Positions 24,991 to 33,176 of a stretch of DNA of 64,000 nt are shown one piece after another. Numbering within the stretch: position 1 is the first letter of the stretch; each line of letters begins with the position of its first letter. Source of the stretch: RGIG6165 sp045538835 (GTDB taxonomy: Bacteria > Bacillota > Clostridia > Oscillospirales > Feifaniaceae); contig JAZQEF010000026.1 of NCBI GenBank assembly GCA_045538835.1, positions 1-64,000 of the forward strand. The letters run 5' to 3'. The notes beneath the pieces were generated by a model. The model was not told the DNA's origin and did no database searches. It saw only the letters and a list, made by a program, of their open reading frames with translations. The position numbers and the translations under genes are program-made.

Positions 24991-27384
24991 ATGACATTTA
25001 TTGAATTTTTAAAAGACAATATAGTTTATCTTGACGGCGGTATGGGTACACTGCTTCAGCAAAGCGGACTGAAACCCGGCGAACATCCTGAGCGCTGGAA
25101 TATATCCCACCCCGATGTGATAACAAAGATACATAAAGATTATTTTGATGCAGGCAGTAATGTAGTCTGCACCAATACTTTCGGCGCAAATTGCCTCAAA
25201 TTTGAAGATGCTGAACTTGAAGAGATAGTCAAAGCGGCAATTTGCAATGCAAAAACTGCAAGGGAGCAGAGTGTCGCAGATAAAGAAAAGTTTATCGCGC
25301 TTGATATAGGCCCGTCGGGAAAACTTTTAAAGCCCTTGGGTGACCTTGATTTTGAGGATGCAGTAGCCGTCTTTGCAAAGACCGTGAAACTCGGCGTGAA
25401 ATACGGTGCCGACCTTATTATAATCGAAACGATGAATGACAGTTATGAAACCAAGGCGGCTCTGCTTGCCGCAAAGGAAAACAGTACTCTGCCCGTCATC
25501 GTGTCAAATGCCTACGGTGAGGACGGAAAACTTATGACGGGCGCCTCTCCTGCGGCAATGGTCGCCCTGCTTGAGGGTATGGGCGCCGATGCGATAGGCG
25601 CAAACTGCTCGCTCGGTCCCAAACAGCTTCGCGGCGTTGCAAAAGAACTGCTTGAAAACGCCTCCGTTCCCGTTATACTCAAACCCAATGCAGGACTTCC
25701 CAAATCGGTTGACGGTAAGACGGTTTTTGATGTTACGGCAGAAGAATTTTCAGATGAAGTGGCTTCCATCGTTAAAAAAGGTGTGCGTGTTGTCGGCGGT
25801 TGCTGCGGCACCACGCCCAAATATATAAAGTGTCTCTGTGATAATACGGCAGGTTTAAAACCGACACCTGTTAAGGTGAAAAACTTTACAGTTGTTTCGT
25901 CGTACACTCATGCGGTAAGATTCGGCGAGTCGCCGATTCTCATAGGTGAGCGCATAAACCCCACAGGTAAGAAGCGCTTCAAACAGGCGCTCATTGAAAA
26001 CGACATTGATTACATCCTTGCAGAGGGTGTCAATCAGCAGGAAAAAGGCGTGCATATACTCGATGTCAATGTGGGACTGCCCGATATTGATGAAACGCAG
26101 ATGTTGAAGTCTGTCGTCTGTGAACTCCAGGCGGTAAGCGATCTGCCTTTACAGATAGATACCTCGAATACTTCCGCTATGGAGACCGCTCTGCGCCGTT
26201 ATAACGGAAAGGCTATGATAAACTCCGTAAACGGCAAAAAAGAAAGTATGGAGGCGGTATTTCCGCTTGTCAAAAAATACGGCGGTCTGGTAGTTGCGCT
26301 CACGCTTGATGAGGGGGGCATACCCGAAACTGCAGAGGGCAGATTTGAAATTGCAAAAAAGATATTAAAAACCGCCGCAGAGTACGGCATAGATAAAAAG
26401 GACATCATTTTTGACACGCTTGCAATGACCATAAGCGCAGATACTTCTGCCGCAATTGCGACACTTAATGCGCTCGGACGCATCAGAAAAGAACTTGACT
26501 GCCACACTTCGCTGGGTGTGTCGAATGTGTCTTTCGGACTGCCAAACCGAGATGCCGTAAACGGCACGTTTTTTGCACTTGCTCTCGAAAACGGACTGTC
26601 GGCGGCGATAATGAATCCGTATTCTGCGGATATGATGAAGACCTACTATACCTATAAGGCACTCAAAGGTCTTGATGAAAACTGCGCCGAATATATTGCG
26701 GCGGCAGATCAGTTTACGACGACTGTGACAACAGAGACAAAGAAAAGTGCTGAAGAATTTGCTTCAGAACTGCAAAAAGCCGTTATAAAAGGCTTTAAGG
26801 ACAAGGCGGGGGAGATAACAAAAGAACTCTTAAAAAGAGTACCTCCGCTTGATATAGTAAATAACGAGATAATCCCTGCGCTCAACAGCGTCGGAAAAGG
26901 CTTTGAGAATAAGACGGTATATCTTCCGCAGCTTTTGATGAGCGCGGAAGCCGCAAAAAGCGCTTTTGAAAATATAAAAGCCTTTATGGCGGACGGTGAA
27001 AAAACAGGCGGAAAAGGCGTGTTTATAATAGCCACAGTTCACGGTGATATCCACGACATAGGAAAGAATATAGTCAAACTACTGCTGGAAAATTACGGTT
27101 TTGACGTTGTGGATTTAGGCAAGGATGTACCGAGTGAAAAAATAGTTGAAACGGCGGTAAAACTGCACGCTTCGCTTGTGGGACTCAGTGCGCTTATGAC
27201 GACCACTGTTCCAGCCATGGAGGAGACTGTAAAGAGTCTTAAAAAGGCGGCGCCCTGGTGCAGGACGGTAGTGGGAGGCGCAGTGCTGACACAGGAATAT
27301 GCCGACAGGATAGGTGCGGATAAATACGCCAAAGATGCAATGGAAGCGGTAAGATACGCGCAAAAAATCATGTCGGTTAAATAA
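24991..27384 (+). CDS. metH: Methionine synthase, B12-dependent, three-domain form
   Basis: 797 residues. Order: homocysteine S-methyltransferase barrel (about 1-290; zinc Cys residues in GANCSLG and GGCCGTTP), pterin-binding methyl-THF domain (about 315-570; LIGERINPTGKKRF), cobalamin cap helices (about 590-670) and B12-binding Rossmann domain (about 675-797) with VHGDIHDIGKN, whose first Asp-x-His supplies the lower axial ligand. The reactivation domain is absent and is encoded by the preceding gene. GAGGTAAC lies just before the ATG. Last gene of the operon; a new promoter starts 7 bases after the stop. Confidence 0.95.
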   Translation: MTFIEFLKDNIVYLDGGMGTLLQQSGLKPGEHPERWNISHPDVITKIHKDYFDAGSNVVCTNTFGANCLKFEDAELEEIVKAAICNAKTAREQSVADKEKFIALDIGPSGKLLKPLGDLDFEDAVAVFAKTVKLGVKYGADLIIIETMNDSYETKAALLAAKENSTLPVIVSNAYGEDGKLMTGASPAAMVALLEGMGADAIGANCSLGPKQLRGVAKELLENASVPVILKPNAGLPKSVDGKTVFDVTAEEFSDEVASIVKKGVRVVGGCCGTTPKYIKCLCDNTAGLKPTPVKVKNFTVVSSYTHAVRFGESPILIGERINPTGKKRFKQALIENDIDYILAEGVNQQEKGVHILDVNVGLPDIDETQMLKSVVCELQAVSDLPLQIDTSNTSAMETALRRYNGKAMINSVNGKKESMEAVFPLVKKYGGLVVALTLDEGGIPETAEGRFEIAKKILKTAAEYGIDKKDIIFDTLAMTISADTSAAIATLNALGRIRKELDCHTSLGVSNVSFGLPNRDAVNGTFFALALENGLSAAIMNPYSADMMKTYYTYKALKGLDENCAEYIAAADQFTTTVTTETKKSAEEFASELQKAVIKGFKDKAGEITKELLKRVPPLDIVNNEIIPALNSVGKGFENKTVYLPQLLMSAEAAKSAFENIKAFMADGEKTGGKGVFIIATVHGDIHDIGKNIVKLLLENYGFDVVDLGKDVPSEKIVETAVKLHASLVGLSALMTTTVPAMEETVKSLKKAAPWCRTVVGGAVLTQEYADRIGADKYAKDAMEAVRYAQKIMSVK

Positions 27385-27390
27385 GTTCTA

Positions 27391-27419
27391 TTGACAAAAA
27401 TATTTATATATGTTATAAA
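27391..27419 (+). promoter_or_regulatory. Promoter of the structured RNA before potA
   Basis: TTGACA, 17 bases, TATAAA: a near-consensus housekeeping promoter 7 bases after the metH stop. It predicts a transcript starting at about 27426. Confidence 0.75.
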
Positions 27420-27425
27420 AATATT

Positions 27426-27703
27426 ATCTCAATTGGAAAGAGTATTTCCGAAGCAAGATATCCGCATTTGCGGCTCGGGCAACTTTACGTTGCCTTATTG
27501 ATTGAGTTAAAAGCTCAGTTTTGCTAGTTAGTTACAAAAAATCTATGCCTGTGGCATACAACTTGTGAAATGGTCAATAAGAGTAGTAAAAGTATTTTGC
27601 TATATAGACTCTAAAATCCATTGGGAATAAAGCATCTCTTTGACAGAGGTGTGTATTATACCGTATTTACAAGCAGTGTGCGCTCAGCATACTGCTTTTT
27701 TTA
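27426..27703 (+). ncRNA. Structured non-coding RNA or leader before potABCD (family not identified)
   Basis: This is the only gene-free stretch over 300 bases without a tRNA in the window. Between a strong promoter and a terminator lies RNA-like sequence with no credible ORF. Pairings I can see: a closing long-range stem, AAAGAG-TATTTCC (27437-27449) with GGGAATA (27623-27629) and CTCTTT (27636-27641); hairpins CCGCA/TGCGG (27462-27473), GGCAAC/GTTGCC (27478-27494), ATTGAG/CTCAGT (27501-27518), ATGCC/GGCAT (27545-27557) and AGTAAAA/TTTTGCT (27585-27601) inside AGAGT/ACTCT (27580-27612). The 3' end is the hairpin at 27671. It could be a free small RNA (6S-like or raiA-motif-like in size) or a riboswitch-like leader of the polyamine operon. 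It does not show tmRNA, RNase P, SRP, T-box or SAM-riboswitch hallmarks. Confidence 0.7.
27671..27703 (+). terminator. Terminator between the structured RNA and potA
   Basis: AAGCAGTGTGC-GCTCA-GCATACTGCTT with a T run, 16 bases before the potA start. GCATAC also occurs at 27554-27559 in the RNA and could pair with the left arm instead, which would allow an antiterminated form; this is speculative. Confidence 0.85.
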
Positions 27704-27718
27704 TGAAGGGAAAACGCC

Positions 27719-28837
27719 ATGAAAAAGATAATTGAACTCAAAAATATATCAAAGGCTTTTGACGGGGAAACCGTACTCGACAATATAAGCCTTGATATCT
27801 ACGATAACGAATTCATAACGCTTCTGGGTCCCTCCGGCTGCGGTAAGACGACGACGCTTCGTCTTATCGGCGGTTTTGAATATCCCGATAACGGTGACAT
27901 CGTGTTTATGGGTAAGAAGATAAATGACACGCCGCCCCACAAGCGCAATGTAAATACCGTTTTCCAGAAATACGCGCTTTTTCCGCATCTGAATGTTTTT
28001 GAAAATGTGGCATTTCCGCTTCGTGAACGCAAGGCGCCCAAAGCCGAGATAAAGGAAAAAGTTGAACAGATGCTCTCTCTTGTAATGCTCTCGGGTTTTG
28101 CACACAGGAGCGTGACAAGTCTCTCGGGCGGTCAGCAGCAGAGAGTTGCGATTGCAAGGGCGCTTATAAATCACCCTCAGGTGCTTCTTCTTGACGAGCC
28201 GCTCGGTGCGCTTGACTTAAAACTCCGCAAGGATATGCAGCAGGAACTCAAGAAGATACAGAAAAGCACGGGTATCACCTTTATATTTGTCACCCACGAC
28301 CAGGAGGAAGCGATGAGTATGTCGGACACCATCGTGGTTATGAGCGAGGGTAAAATTCAGCAGATAGGCACGCCGCAGGACATTTATAATGAGCCTGTAA
28401 ATGCATTTGTTGCGGATTTTATAGGTGAAAGCAATATTATTGACGGTGTTATGCTCGAGGACAGAAAAGTGAAATTTGCAGGGCACACCTTTGAATGCCT
28501 TGACACAGGTTTTGATAAGAACGAGCCTGTTGACGTTGTCATCCGCCCCGAAGACGTTGACATCGTTGCGCAGGATAAAGGTATGCTCTGCGGCATCGTG
28601 ACATCTGTCACATTTATGGGTGTCCACTATGAGATAATCGTTGATATCAAAGGCTTTAAGTGGATGATACAGACGACAGACTGTGCAGAGGTGGATGAGA
28701 AGATAGGCATTTATCTTGAACCCGATGCGATACACATTATGAAAAAGTCCAAATACTCAGGTATGTACGGAGACTATTCGTCCTTCTCGAACGAACTTGA
28801 CGAACTCTCAAATCCCGGAGGTGAGGACGAAGAATGA
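27719..28837 (+). CDS. potA: Spermidine/putrescine ABC transporter ATPase
   Basis: 372 residues. Walker A GPSGCGKTT, signature LSGGQQQRVAIARAL, Walker B LLLDEPLGALD and the switch His in VTHDQEEA are all present, followed by a C-terminal regulatory TOBE-like domain (about 240-350). It drives polyamine uptake by PotB/PotC with binding protein PotD. First gene of potABCD, placed right after the structured RNA and its terminator, so its expression may depend on read-through. Overlaps potB by 4 bases. Confidence 0.95.
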   Translation: MKKIIELKNISKAFDGETVLDNISLDIYDNEFITLLGPSGCGKTTTLRLIGGFEYPDNGDIVFMGKKINDTPPHKRNVNTVFQKYALFPHLNVFENVAFPLRERKAPKAEIKEKVEQMLSLVMLSGFAHRSVTSLSGGQQQRVAIARALINHPQVLLLDEPLGALDLKLRKDMQQELKKIQKSTGITFIFVTHDQEEAMSMSDTIVVMSEGKIQQIGTPQDIYNEPVNAFVADFIGESNIIDGVMLEDRKVKFAGHTFECLDTGFDKNEPVDVVIRPEDVDIVAQDKGMLCGIVTSVTFMGVHYEIIVDIKGFKWMIQTTDCAEVDEKIGIYLEPDAIHIMKKSKYSGMYGDYSSFSNELDELSNPGGEDEE

Positions 28838-29700
28838 AAAAAAAGTATGGCGGCAGACTTGCGATAACGCAGTATTCGCTCTGGTCACTGCTCTTTGTCG
28901 TAGTACCGCTGATATTTATAGCGTACTACGCTTTTACGGATAACAATTTCTCTTTCACAACGGAAAACATAACAAGGTTTTTCACTGCCACAAGCAATAT
29001 CACCGAGGATGACGGAACGGTTCGTGAGGTGCGAACATACCTTTTGATATTTATGCGCTCGCTCAAACTTGCGGCGATATCGACGGCGATAAGTCTGCTT
29101 CTCGGCTATCCGATAGCCTACATTATGGCGCGCGCGTCTGAAAAAGCGCAGAAGACGATGATGACGCTCATTATGATACCCATGTGGATGAACTTTCTCA
29201 TCCGCACATATGCCTGGATGACGATACTTCAGGACACGGGTATTTTAAACGGAATACTCGGTAACTTCGGTCTTGGCACCGTACACATCATAGGTACTGA
29301 AACTGCAGTTGTCATAGGTATGGTGTACGACTATTTCCCGTATATGATACTGCCGATTTATTCTATAATGGCAAAAATGGACACACGTCTTTTTGAGGCG
29401 GCGAGGGATCTTGGCTGTAACGGGTTTTCAGTACTCAGAAGGGTTATTTTTCCCTTAAGCCTGCCCGGTGTGATATCGGGAATTACAATGGTGCTCATTC
29501 CGTCAATAAGCACGTTTTACATTTCGCAGAAACTCGGTAACGGCAAATTCTTCCTCATAGGCGATGCCATCGAGGGACAGTATGTTGCAAACAATCTGCA
29601 TTTTGCGGCGGCTATTGCATTCATTTTAATGGTCATACTTCTGGTGTGTATGGCACTTGTGAAATATTTTACTGCAAAGCACGTATACGGAGGTGAGTAA
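28834..29700 (+). CDS. potB: Spermidine/putrescine ABC transporter permease PotB
   Basis: 288 residues with six membrane helices and the cytoplasmic EAA loop (EAARDLGCNGFSVLRRVIFPLSLPG split over the coupling helix) of type I ABC importers. The N-terminus is short and basic. Partner of PotC. Starts within the last codons of potA (ATGA) and lies 2 bases before potC. Confidence 0.93.
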   Translation: MKKKYGGRLAITQYSLWSLLFVVVPLIFIAYYAFTDNNFSFTTENITRFFTATSNITEDDGTVREVRTYLLIFMRSLKLAAISTAISLLLGYPIAYIMARASEKAQKTMMTLIMIPMWMNFLIRTYAWMTILQDTGILNGILGNFGLGTVHIIGTETAVVIGMVYDYFPYMILPIYSIMAKMDTRLFEAARDLGCNGFSVLRRVIFPLSLPGVISGITMVLIPSISTFYISQKLGNGKFFLIGDAIEGQYVANNLHFAAAIAFILMVILLVCMALVKYFTAKHVYGGE

Positions 29701-29702
29701 GA

Positions 29703-30530
29703 ATGAAAACAGCATCTAAAATTTACAGCGCATTTATTTTTCTGTTTCTTTTTGCTCCGATAGTCGTGCTTCTGGTGTTTTCGTTTAACGAAGCAAAGAG
29801 TCTTTCTGTATTCTCTGGCTTCTCACTCAAGTGGTATAAGGAACTGTTCCGTGACAGAAACACATTGCAGTCACTCAAAAATACGCTGGTGCTCGCATTT
29901 TCAGCAACTGCGATATCTACGGTTATGGGAACTGCGGCGGCAGTGGGAATAAATAAACTGCGTTCACGCTGGTACAGGGCGGCGATGAATACCGTTACCA
30001 ATATCCCGATGACGAATCCCGACATCATCACGGGTATATCCCTGATGCTTATGTTCGTATTTGTCGGCAGGCTTTTCGGTGCGGCGACAAGTCTTAATTT
30101 CTGGACGATGCTCATAGCGCACGTGACCTTCTGTCTGCCTTATGTGATACTCCAGGTGCTTCCCAAATTGCAGCAGATGGACACATCGCTTCCCGAAGCC
30201 GCTATGGATCTCGGCTGTACGCCCTTAAAAGCATTCTTAAAGGTCGAACTGCCCGAAATAATGCCCGGCATTGTGACAGGTGCGATAATGGCATTCACGC
30301 TCTCACTTGATGACTTTGTGATAAGTTATTTTACGGCGGGAAACGGTTTTACGACACTTCCAATACGCATTTACGGAATGACCAAAAAAACAGTCACCCC
30401 GAAAATGTATGCTCTGGCGACTATAATTTTCTTTGTTACGATGTCGCTGTTACTTTTAAGCAATGTTGTAGATAATAAGGACAGCAGGAAACTGCGTGAA
30501 CTCAAAAAGAAGAAAAGAGAGGTAATATAA
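29703..30530 (+). CDS. potC: Spermidine/putrescine ABC transporter permease PotC
   Basis: 275 residues, six membrane helices, with the EAA-loop motif EAAMDLGCTPLKAFLKVELP typical of PotC/YdcV permeases and the SLDDFVISYF motif in the fifth helix. Works as a heterodimer with PotB. Its stop shares one base with the potD start (TAATG), which suggests coupled translation. Confidence 0.93.
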   Translation: MKTASKIYSAFIFLFLFAPIVVLLVFSFNEAKSLSVFSGFSLKWYKELFRDRNTLQSLKNTLVLAFSATAISTVMGTAAAVGINKLRSRWYRAAMNTVTNIPMTNPDIITGISLMLMFVFVGRLFGAATSLNFWTMLIAHVTFCLPYVILQVLPKLQQMDTSLPEAAMDLGCTPLKAFLKVELPEIMPGIVTGAIMAFTLSLDDFVISYFTAGNGFTTLPIRIYGMTKKTVTPKMYALATIIFFVTMSLLLLSNVVDNKDSRKLRELKKKKREVI

Positions 30531-31639
30531 TGAAAAGAATAATCGCACTCTGTGTCGTGCTTTCGCTTATGCTCGGTCTTTCGCTTTACGGCTGCGGCGG
30601 CGGTGAGACGCTTACGCTCAATGTATATAACTGGGGCGAATATATCTCTGACGGCAGTGAGGGTAGTTTTGATACCATTCTCGAATTTGAAAAGTGGTAT
30701 GAGGATACTTACGGTGTCAGAGTAGTTGTGAATTATGACACATACACTTCAAATGAAGATATGTATAACAAGATATCAAGCGGTGCGGTAAGTTACGATG
30801 TAATTATTCCGTCCGACTATATGATTGCACGCATGGCAGATGAGGATATGCTCGAGACGATCAACTTTGAGAACATTCCCAACTATGCAAATATAGATGA
30901 CACTTTTAAAGGGCTCTACTACGATGCACAAAATCTCTACTCGGTGCCTTATGCTTACGGCATAGTCGGCGTAATCTATAATGCCAATGTTGTAGATGAG
31001 GAAGATGCAGGAAGTTGGGACCTTATGTGGAATGAAAAATATACAGGCGACATTCTGCAGTTCAACAACTCACGCGATGCTTTCGGCACAGCGATGTACA
31101 AACTCGGTCTTGATGTCAATTCAACTGACAAAGCGGTGTGGGAGAGTGCACGAGATGAACTTTTAGAGCAGCGTCCGCTCTGCTACGGTCAGGTAATGGA
31201 TGAGATTTTCAATCTTATGGAATCGGGCGAAGCGGCTATCGGCGCATACTATGCAGGAGACTATTTCACGATGGTCGATGCACAGGCTGAGGATGTGGAT
31301 CTTCAGTTCTACTATCCCGAGCGCACGAATTTCTATGTGGATGCGATGTGCATTCCCAAGGGCGCTCAGAATAAAGAACTTGCGGAGATTTTTATAAACT
31401 ATATGCTCTCGGAAGAGCCTGCGATAGCAAATGCCGAGTACACTTACTACGCTTCACCAAACAGGATAGTTTATGAAAATCCGACATATCTTGAAGATAT
31501 GGGTGAAGATGTTATTGCCGTGCTCTATCCCGAGATAGGGGACTTCTCGGAGATGTACAACAAGTATGCATACAGAAATCTCGACACCGATATGCTTGAT
31601 TACATCAACACCCTCTGGGAAACGGTAAAGATAAATTAG
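30530..31639 (+). CDS. potD: Spermidine/putrescine-binding lipoprotein PotD
   Basis: 369 residues. A lipoprotein signal with lipobox LYGC (Cys at about 22) anchors it outside the membrane. The mature part starts with LNVYNWGEYIS, the family hallmark, and has DVIIPSDYMIARM and VPYAYGIVGVIYN, which line the polyamine cleft, plus Asp/Glu/Trp residues for amine binding. Last gene of potABCD; no T-rich terminator follows, but an interspersed repeat with two hairpins does. Confidence 0.95.
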   Translation: MKRIIALCVVLSLMLGLSLYGCGGGETLTLNVYNWGEYISDGSEGSFDTILEFEKWYEDTYGVRVVVNYDTYTSNEDMYNKISSGAVSYDVIIPSDYMIARMADEDMLETINFENIPNYANIDDTFKGLYYDAQNLYSVPYAYGIVGVIYNANVVDEEDAGSWDLMWNEKYTGDILQFNNSRDAFGTAMYKLGLDVNSTDKAVWESARDELLEQRPLCYGQVMDEIFNLMESGEAAIGAYYAGDYFTMVDAQAEDVDLQFYYPERTNFYVDAMCIPKGAQNKELAEIFINYMLSEEPAIANAEYTYYASPNRIVYENPTYLEDMGEDVIAVLYPEIGDFSEMYNKYAYRNLDTDMLDYINTLWETVKIN

Positions 31640-31643
31640 GAAT

Positions 31644-31694
31644 TTGACAGCCTTCCCCTCAAGGGGAAGGGGGACCGCCTTAGCGGTGGATGAA
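31644..31694. repeat. Interspersed palindromic repeat (CCTTCCCC type)
   Basis: TTGACAG then CCTTCCCC-TCAA-GGGGAAGG (31651-31670) then ACCGC-CTTA-GCGGT (31674-31687) and GGATGA. I recognise this layout as a short repeat common between genes in gut Clostridia genomes; only one copy is in this window. It follows the potD stop and has no T run, so it may cap the pot mRNA 3' end but is not a standard terminator. Confidence 0.65.
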
Positions 31695-31716
31695 ATTGCT
31701 ACAATTATATAATAGA

Positions 31717-31760
31717 TTGACAATATCCTATAATTTGTATATAATACAAATTATAGGATA
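31717..31760 (+). promoter_or_regulatory. Consensus promoter inside a perfect palindromic operator of the phd-doc pair
   Basis: TTGACA (31717-31722), 17 bases, TATAAT (31740-31745): both boxes are perfect. The -10 and spacer lie within a perfect inverted repeat with 17-base arms and a 3-base centre (31724-31740 and 31744-31760). This fits autorepression by the antitoxin or toxin-antitoxin complex. Confidence 0.85.
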
Positions 31761-31791
31761 TATTTATTGTATAAATGATAGGAGAAATGAC

Positions 31792-32034
31792 ATGAATATC
31801 AATACAGAAACTATTGCATCCATGACAGAGGCAAATCAGAATTTTTCAAAAGTAGCAAAAATTGCGGAAAATAGCGGTCAGGCAGTTATATTTAAGAACA
31901 ACAAGCCAAAATTTTTGCTTATTGATGTTGAATCAAATTCTTATTTTAATATTACAGATGATGAAAAAATTGATGTGGCAGCCAAAAGGGTTATGAATAG
32001 GTTTAAACCTGCATTTGAGGAGTTGGCAAAATGA
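31792..32034 (+). CDS. Type II antitoxin, Phd/YefM family
   Basis: 80 residues from the ATG at 31792, which has AGGAG 7 bases upstream; the longer open frame runs back through the promoter. The N-terminal half (TEANQNFSKVAKIAENSGQAVIFKNNKPKF split at position 20) is the YefM/Phd DNA-binding dimer fold, and the C-terminal half is the charged segment that blocks the toxin. It should bind the palindrome upstream and neutralise the Doc protein, whose gene overlaps its stop by 4 bases. Confidence 0.9.
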   Translation: MNINTETIASMTEANQNFSKVAKIAENSGQAVIFKNNKPKFLLIDVESNSYFNITDDEKIDVAAKRVMNRFKPAFEELAK

Positions 32035-32408
32035 TAAAAATTAACAAAGAGAAAGTTTTGCTTTTGCATCAAATAATCGCACAGGAAACTGGCGGAAGTA
32101 TAGGTGTGAGAGATTTTGACCTTTTGGAAAGCGCTCTTAATAATGCTTATACTACATTTGACGGTGAAGAGTTATACAAAACCAAAGAAGAAAAAGCCGC
32201 AAGTCTTGGATTTTCGCTGATATCAAATCATGCGTTTGTTGACGGCAACAAAAGAATTGGTGTATATGTCATGTTGACTTTTTTGGAAGCAGAGGGAATA
32301 AAGATGAATTGTACTAATGCAGATGTTGTTGATCTTGGTTTATCTGTTGCATCAGGAAAAATGAAATACGGTGAAATATTAAATTGGATCAACAAATTTA
32401 AGAACTGA
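32031..32408 (+). CDS. doc: Doc-type (Fic fold) toxin, death-on-curing family
   Basis: 125 residues, the size of Doc. The Fic motif reads HAFVDGNKRIG (His about 66), the Doc variant with Lys in place of the Gly of HxFxxGNGR. Phage P1 Doc phosphorylates EF-Tu and stops translation; the same activity is expected. The N-terminal KVLLLHQIIAQETGGSIGVRD and DLLESALNNAY match Doc proteins. Follows the antitoxin with an ATGA overlap and ends at a strong terminator. Intact by sequence. Confidence 0.92.
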   Translation: MIKINKEKVLLLHQIIAQETGGSIGVRDFDLLESALNNAYTTFDGEELYKTKEEKAASLGFSLISNHAFVDGNKRIGVYVMLTFLEAEGIKMNCTNADVVDLGLSVASGKMKYGEILNWINKFKN

Positions 32409-32428
32409 TTTTTTTATCTTTTACATAA

Positions 32429-32460
32429 CAAAAAAGGACTTCTTATGAAGTCCTTTTTTT
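32429..32460. terminator. Bidirectional terminator after doc
   Basis: AAAAAGGACTTC-TTAT-GAAGTCCTTTTTTT. The converging DUF1461 gene ends inside it. Confidence 0.9.
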
Positions 32461-33081
32461 ACTTATTATGATTGTTGTAACCGATAAAGTCACGATGCTG
32501 ACTGCAATCAAAATACCGCAGTTTAGAAAAAACTGTTGGGGGAGTACCTGTATTATTTCATCGGTCACGGGGTCAAAAAGCCAGTTGTCCTTACCCGGAA
32601 AGAATATTTTGTGAAATATCACAAAGGCACGGTCAAAATTCAGCGCCGCAAGTCCGCCTATCACAAGGGGCAGTATAATTGCCGTAAGCGAAGTATAGAA
32701 AGGAACAGAATGATAGGTTGTTATACTTTGCTTTTTGCGTAGTACAAACAAAACTAAAAGGCACAGAGAAGACATGAGAAGTATTTCCGCATTCAAATCA
32801 AATAACACCTTGCAGTCTGCAAAATGCGCCGCACCCTCTGCCGAATGTTTCATAACACCCGTTTTAAATTCCTTGTCCGGAAGTGTAAGATAATCAAGTA
32901 CATCATCGTAAGCCTGCTTTATTTCACTCTCGGTAAAACCGCTTTGCGAGGGCAGATCCATAGCGTCAATATGTGCATAGTAAAACGGACGTACATATAT
33001 CGGCAGAGAGATGGAAAACGACAGTATAAATAAAAACAATGATACGGCAAGTATCGCCGATATAACAACTTTCTTACTCAT
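32443..33081 (-). CDS. DUF1461/TIGR01906 family membrane protein
   Basis: 212 residues with an N-terminal membrane helix (about 7-28), a polar outside loop (about 30-95), then three more helices (about 98-115, 125-147, 183-206). The loop pattern FYYAHIDAMDLPSQSGF ... AYDDVLDYL ... F..G.M.HS..G..HFAD is the TIGR01906 signature. Function unknown. Its stop codon lies in the terminator loop. The gene lies 95 bases downstream of the DHHW-protein gene on the same strand and could be the end of that envelope operon. Confidence 0.8.
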   Translation of the reverse strand: MSKKVVISAILAVSLFLFILSFSISLPIYVRPFYYAHIDAMDLPSQSGFTESEIKQAYDDVLDYLTLPDKEFKTGVMKHSAEGAAHFADCKVLFDLNAEILLMSSLCLLVLFVLRKKQSITTYHSVPFYTSLTAIILPLVIGGLAALNFDRAFVIFHKIFFPGKDNWLFDPVTDEIIQVLPQQFFLNCGILIAVSIVTLSVTTIIISKKRTS

Positions 33082-33176
33082 CTTGCTATAGGTGCGATAT
33101 CGGACTCTTTTGTACAGGAGGATAAAAATGTATGCACATGGAAGTCGTGGGTGATTTTCATAATTATGCCCCTTTC

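Noticed and set aside
27426..27703. tmRNA, RNase P RNA, SRP RNA or T-box leader as identity of the RNA before potA
   Set aside because: No tag-peptide frame, no GAGGAAAGTCC-type core, no GGAAGGAAGCA SRP loop and no AGGGTGG T-box sequence are present.
31690..31791. Upstream extension of the antitoxin frame to give a 114-residue protein
   Set aside because: It would run through the consensus promoter and palindrome; the internal ATG at 31792 has a good ribosome site and fits the family length.
33115..33154. AGGAGG followed by ATG on the plus strand between two minus-strand genes
   Set aside because: The ATG at this site opens only about eight codons before a stop; no downstream gene on that strand could use it as a leader.
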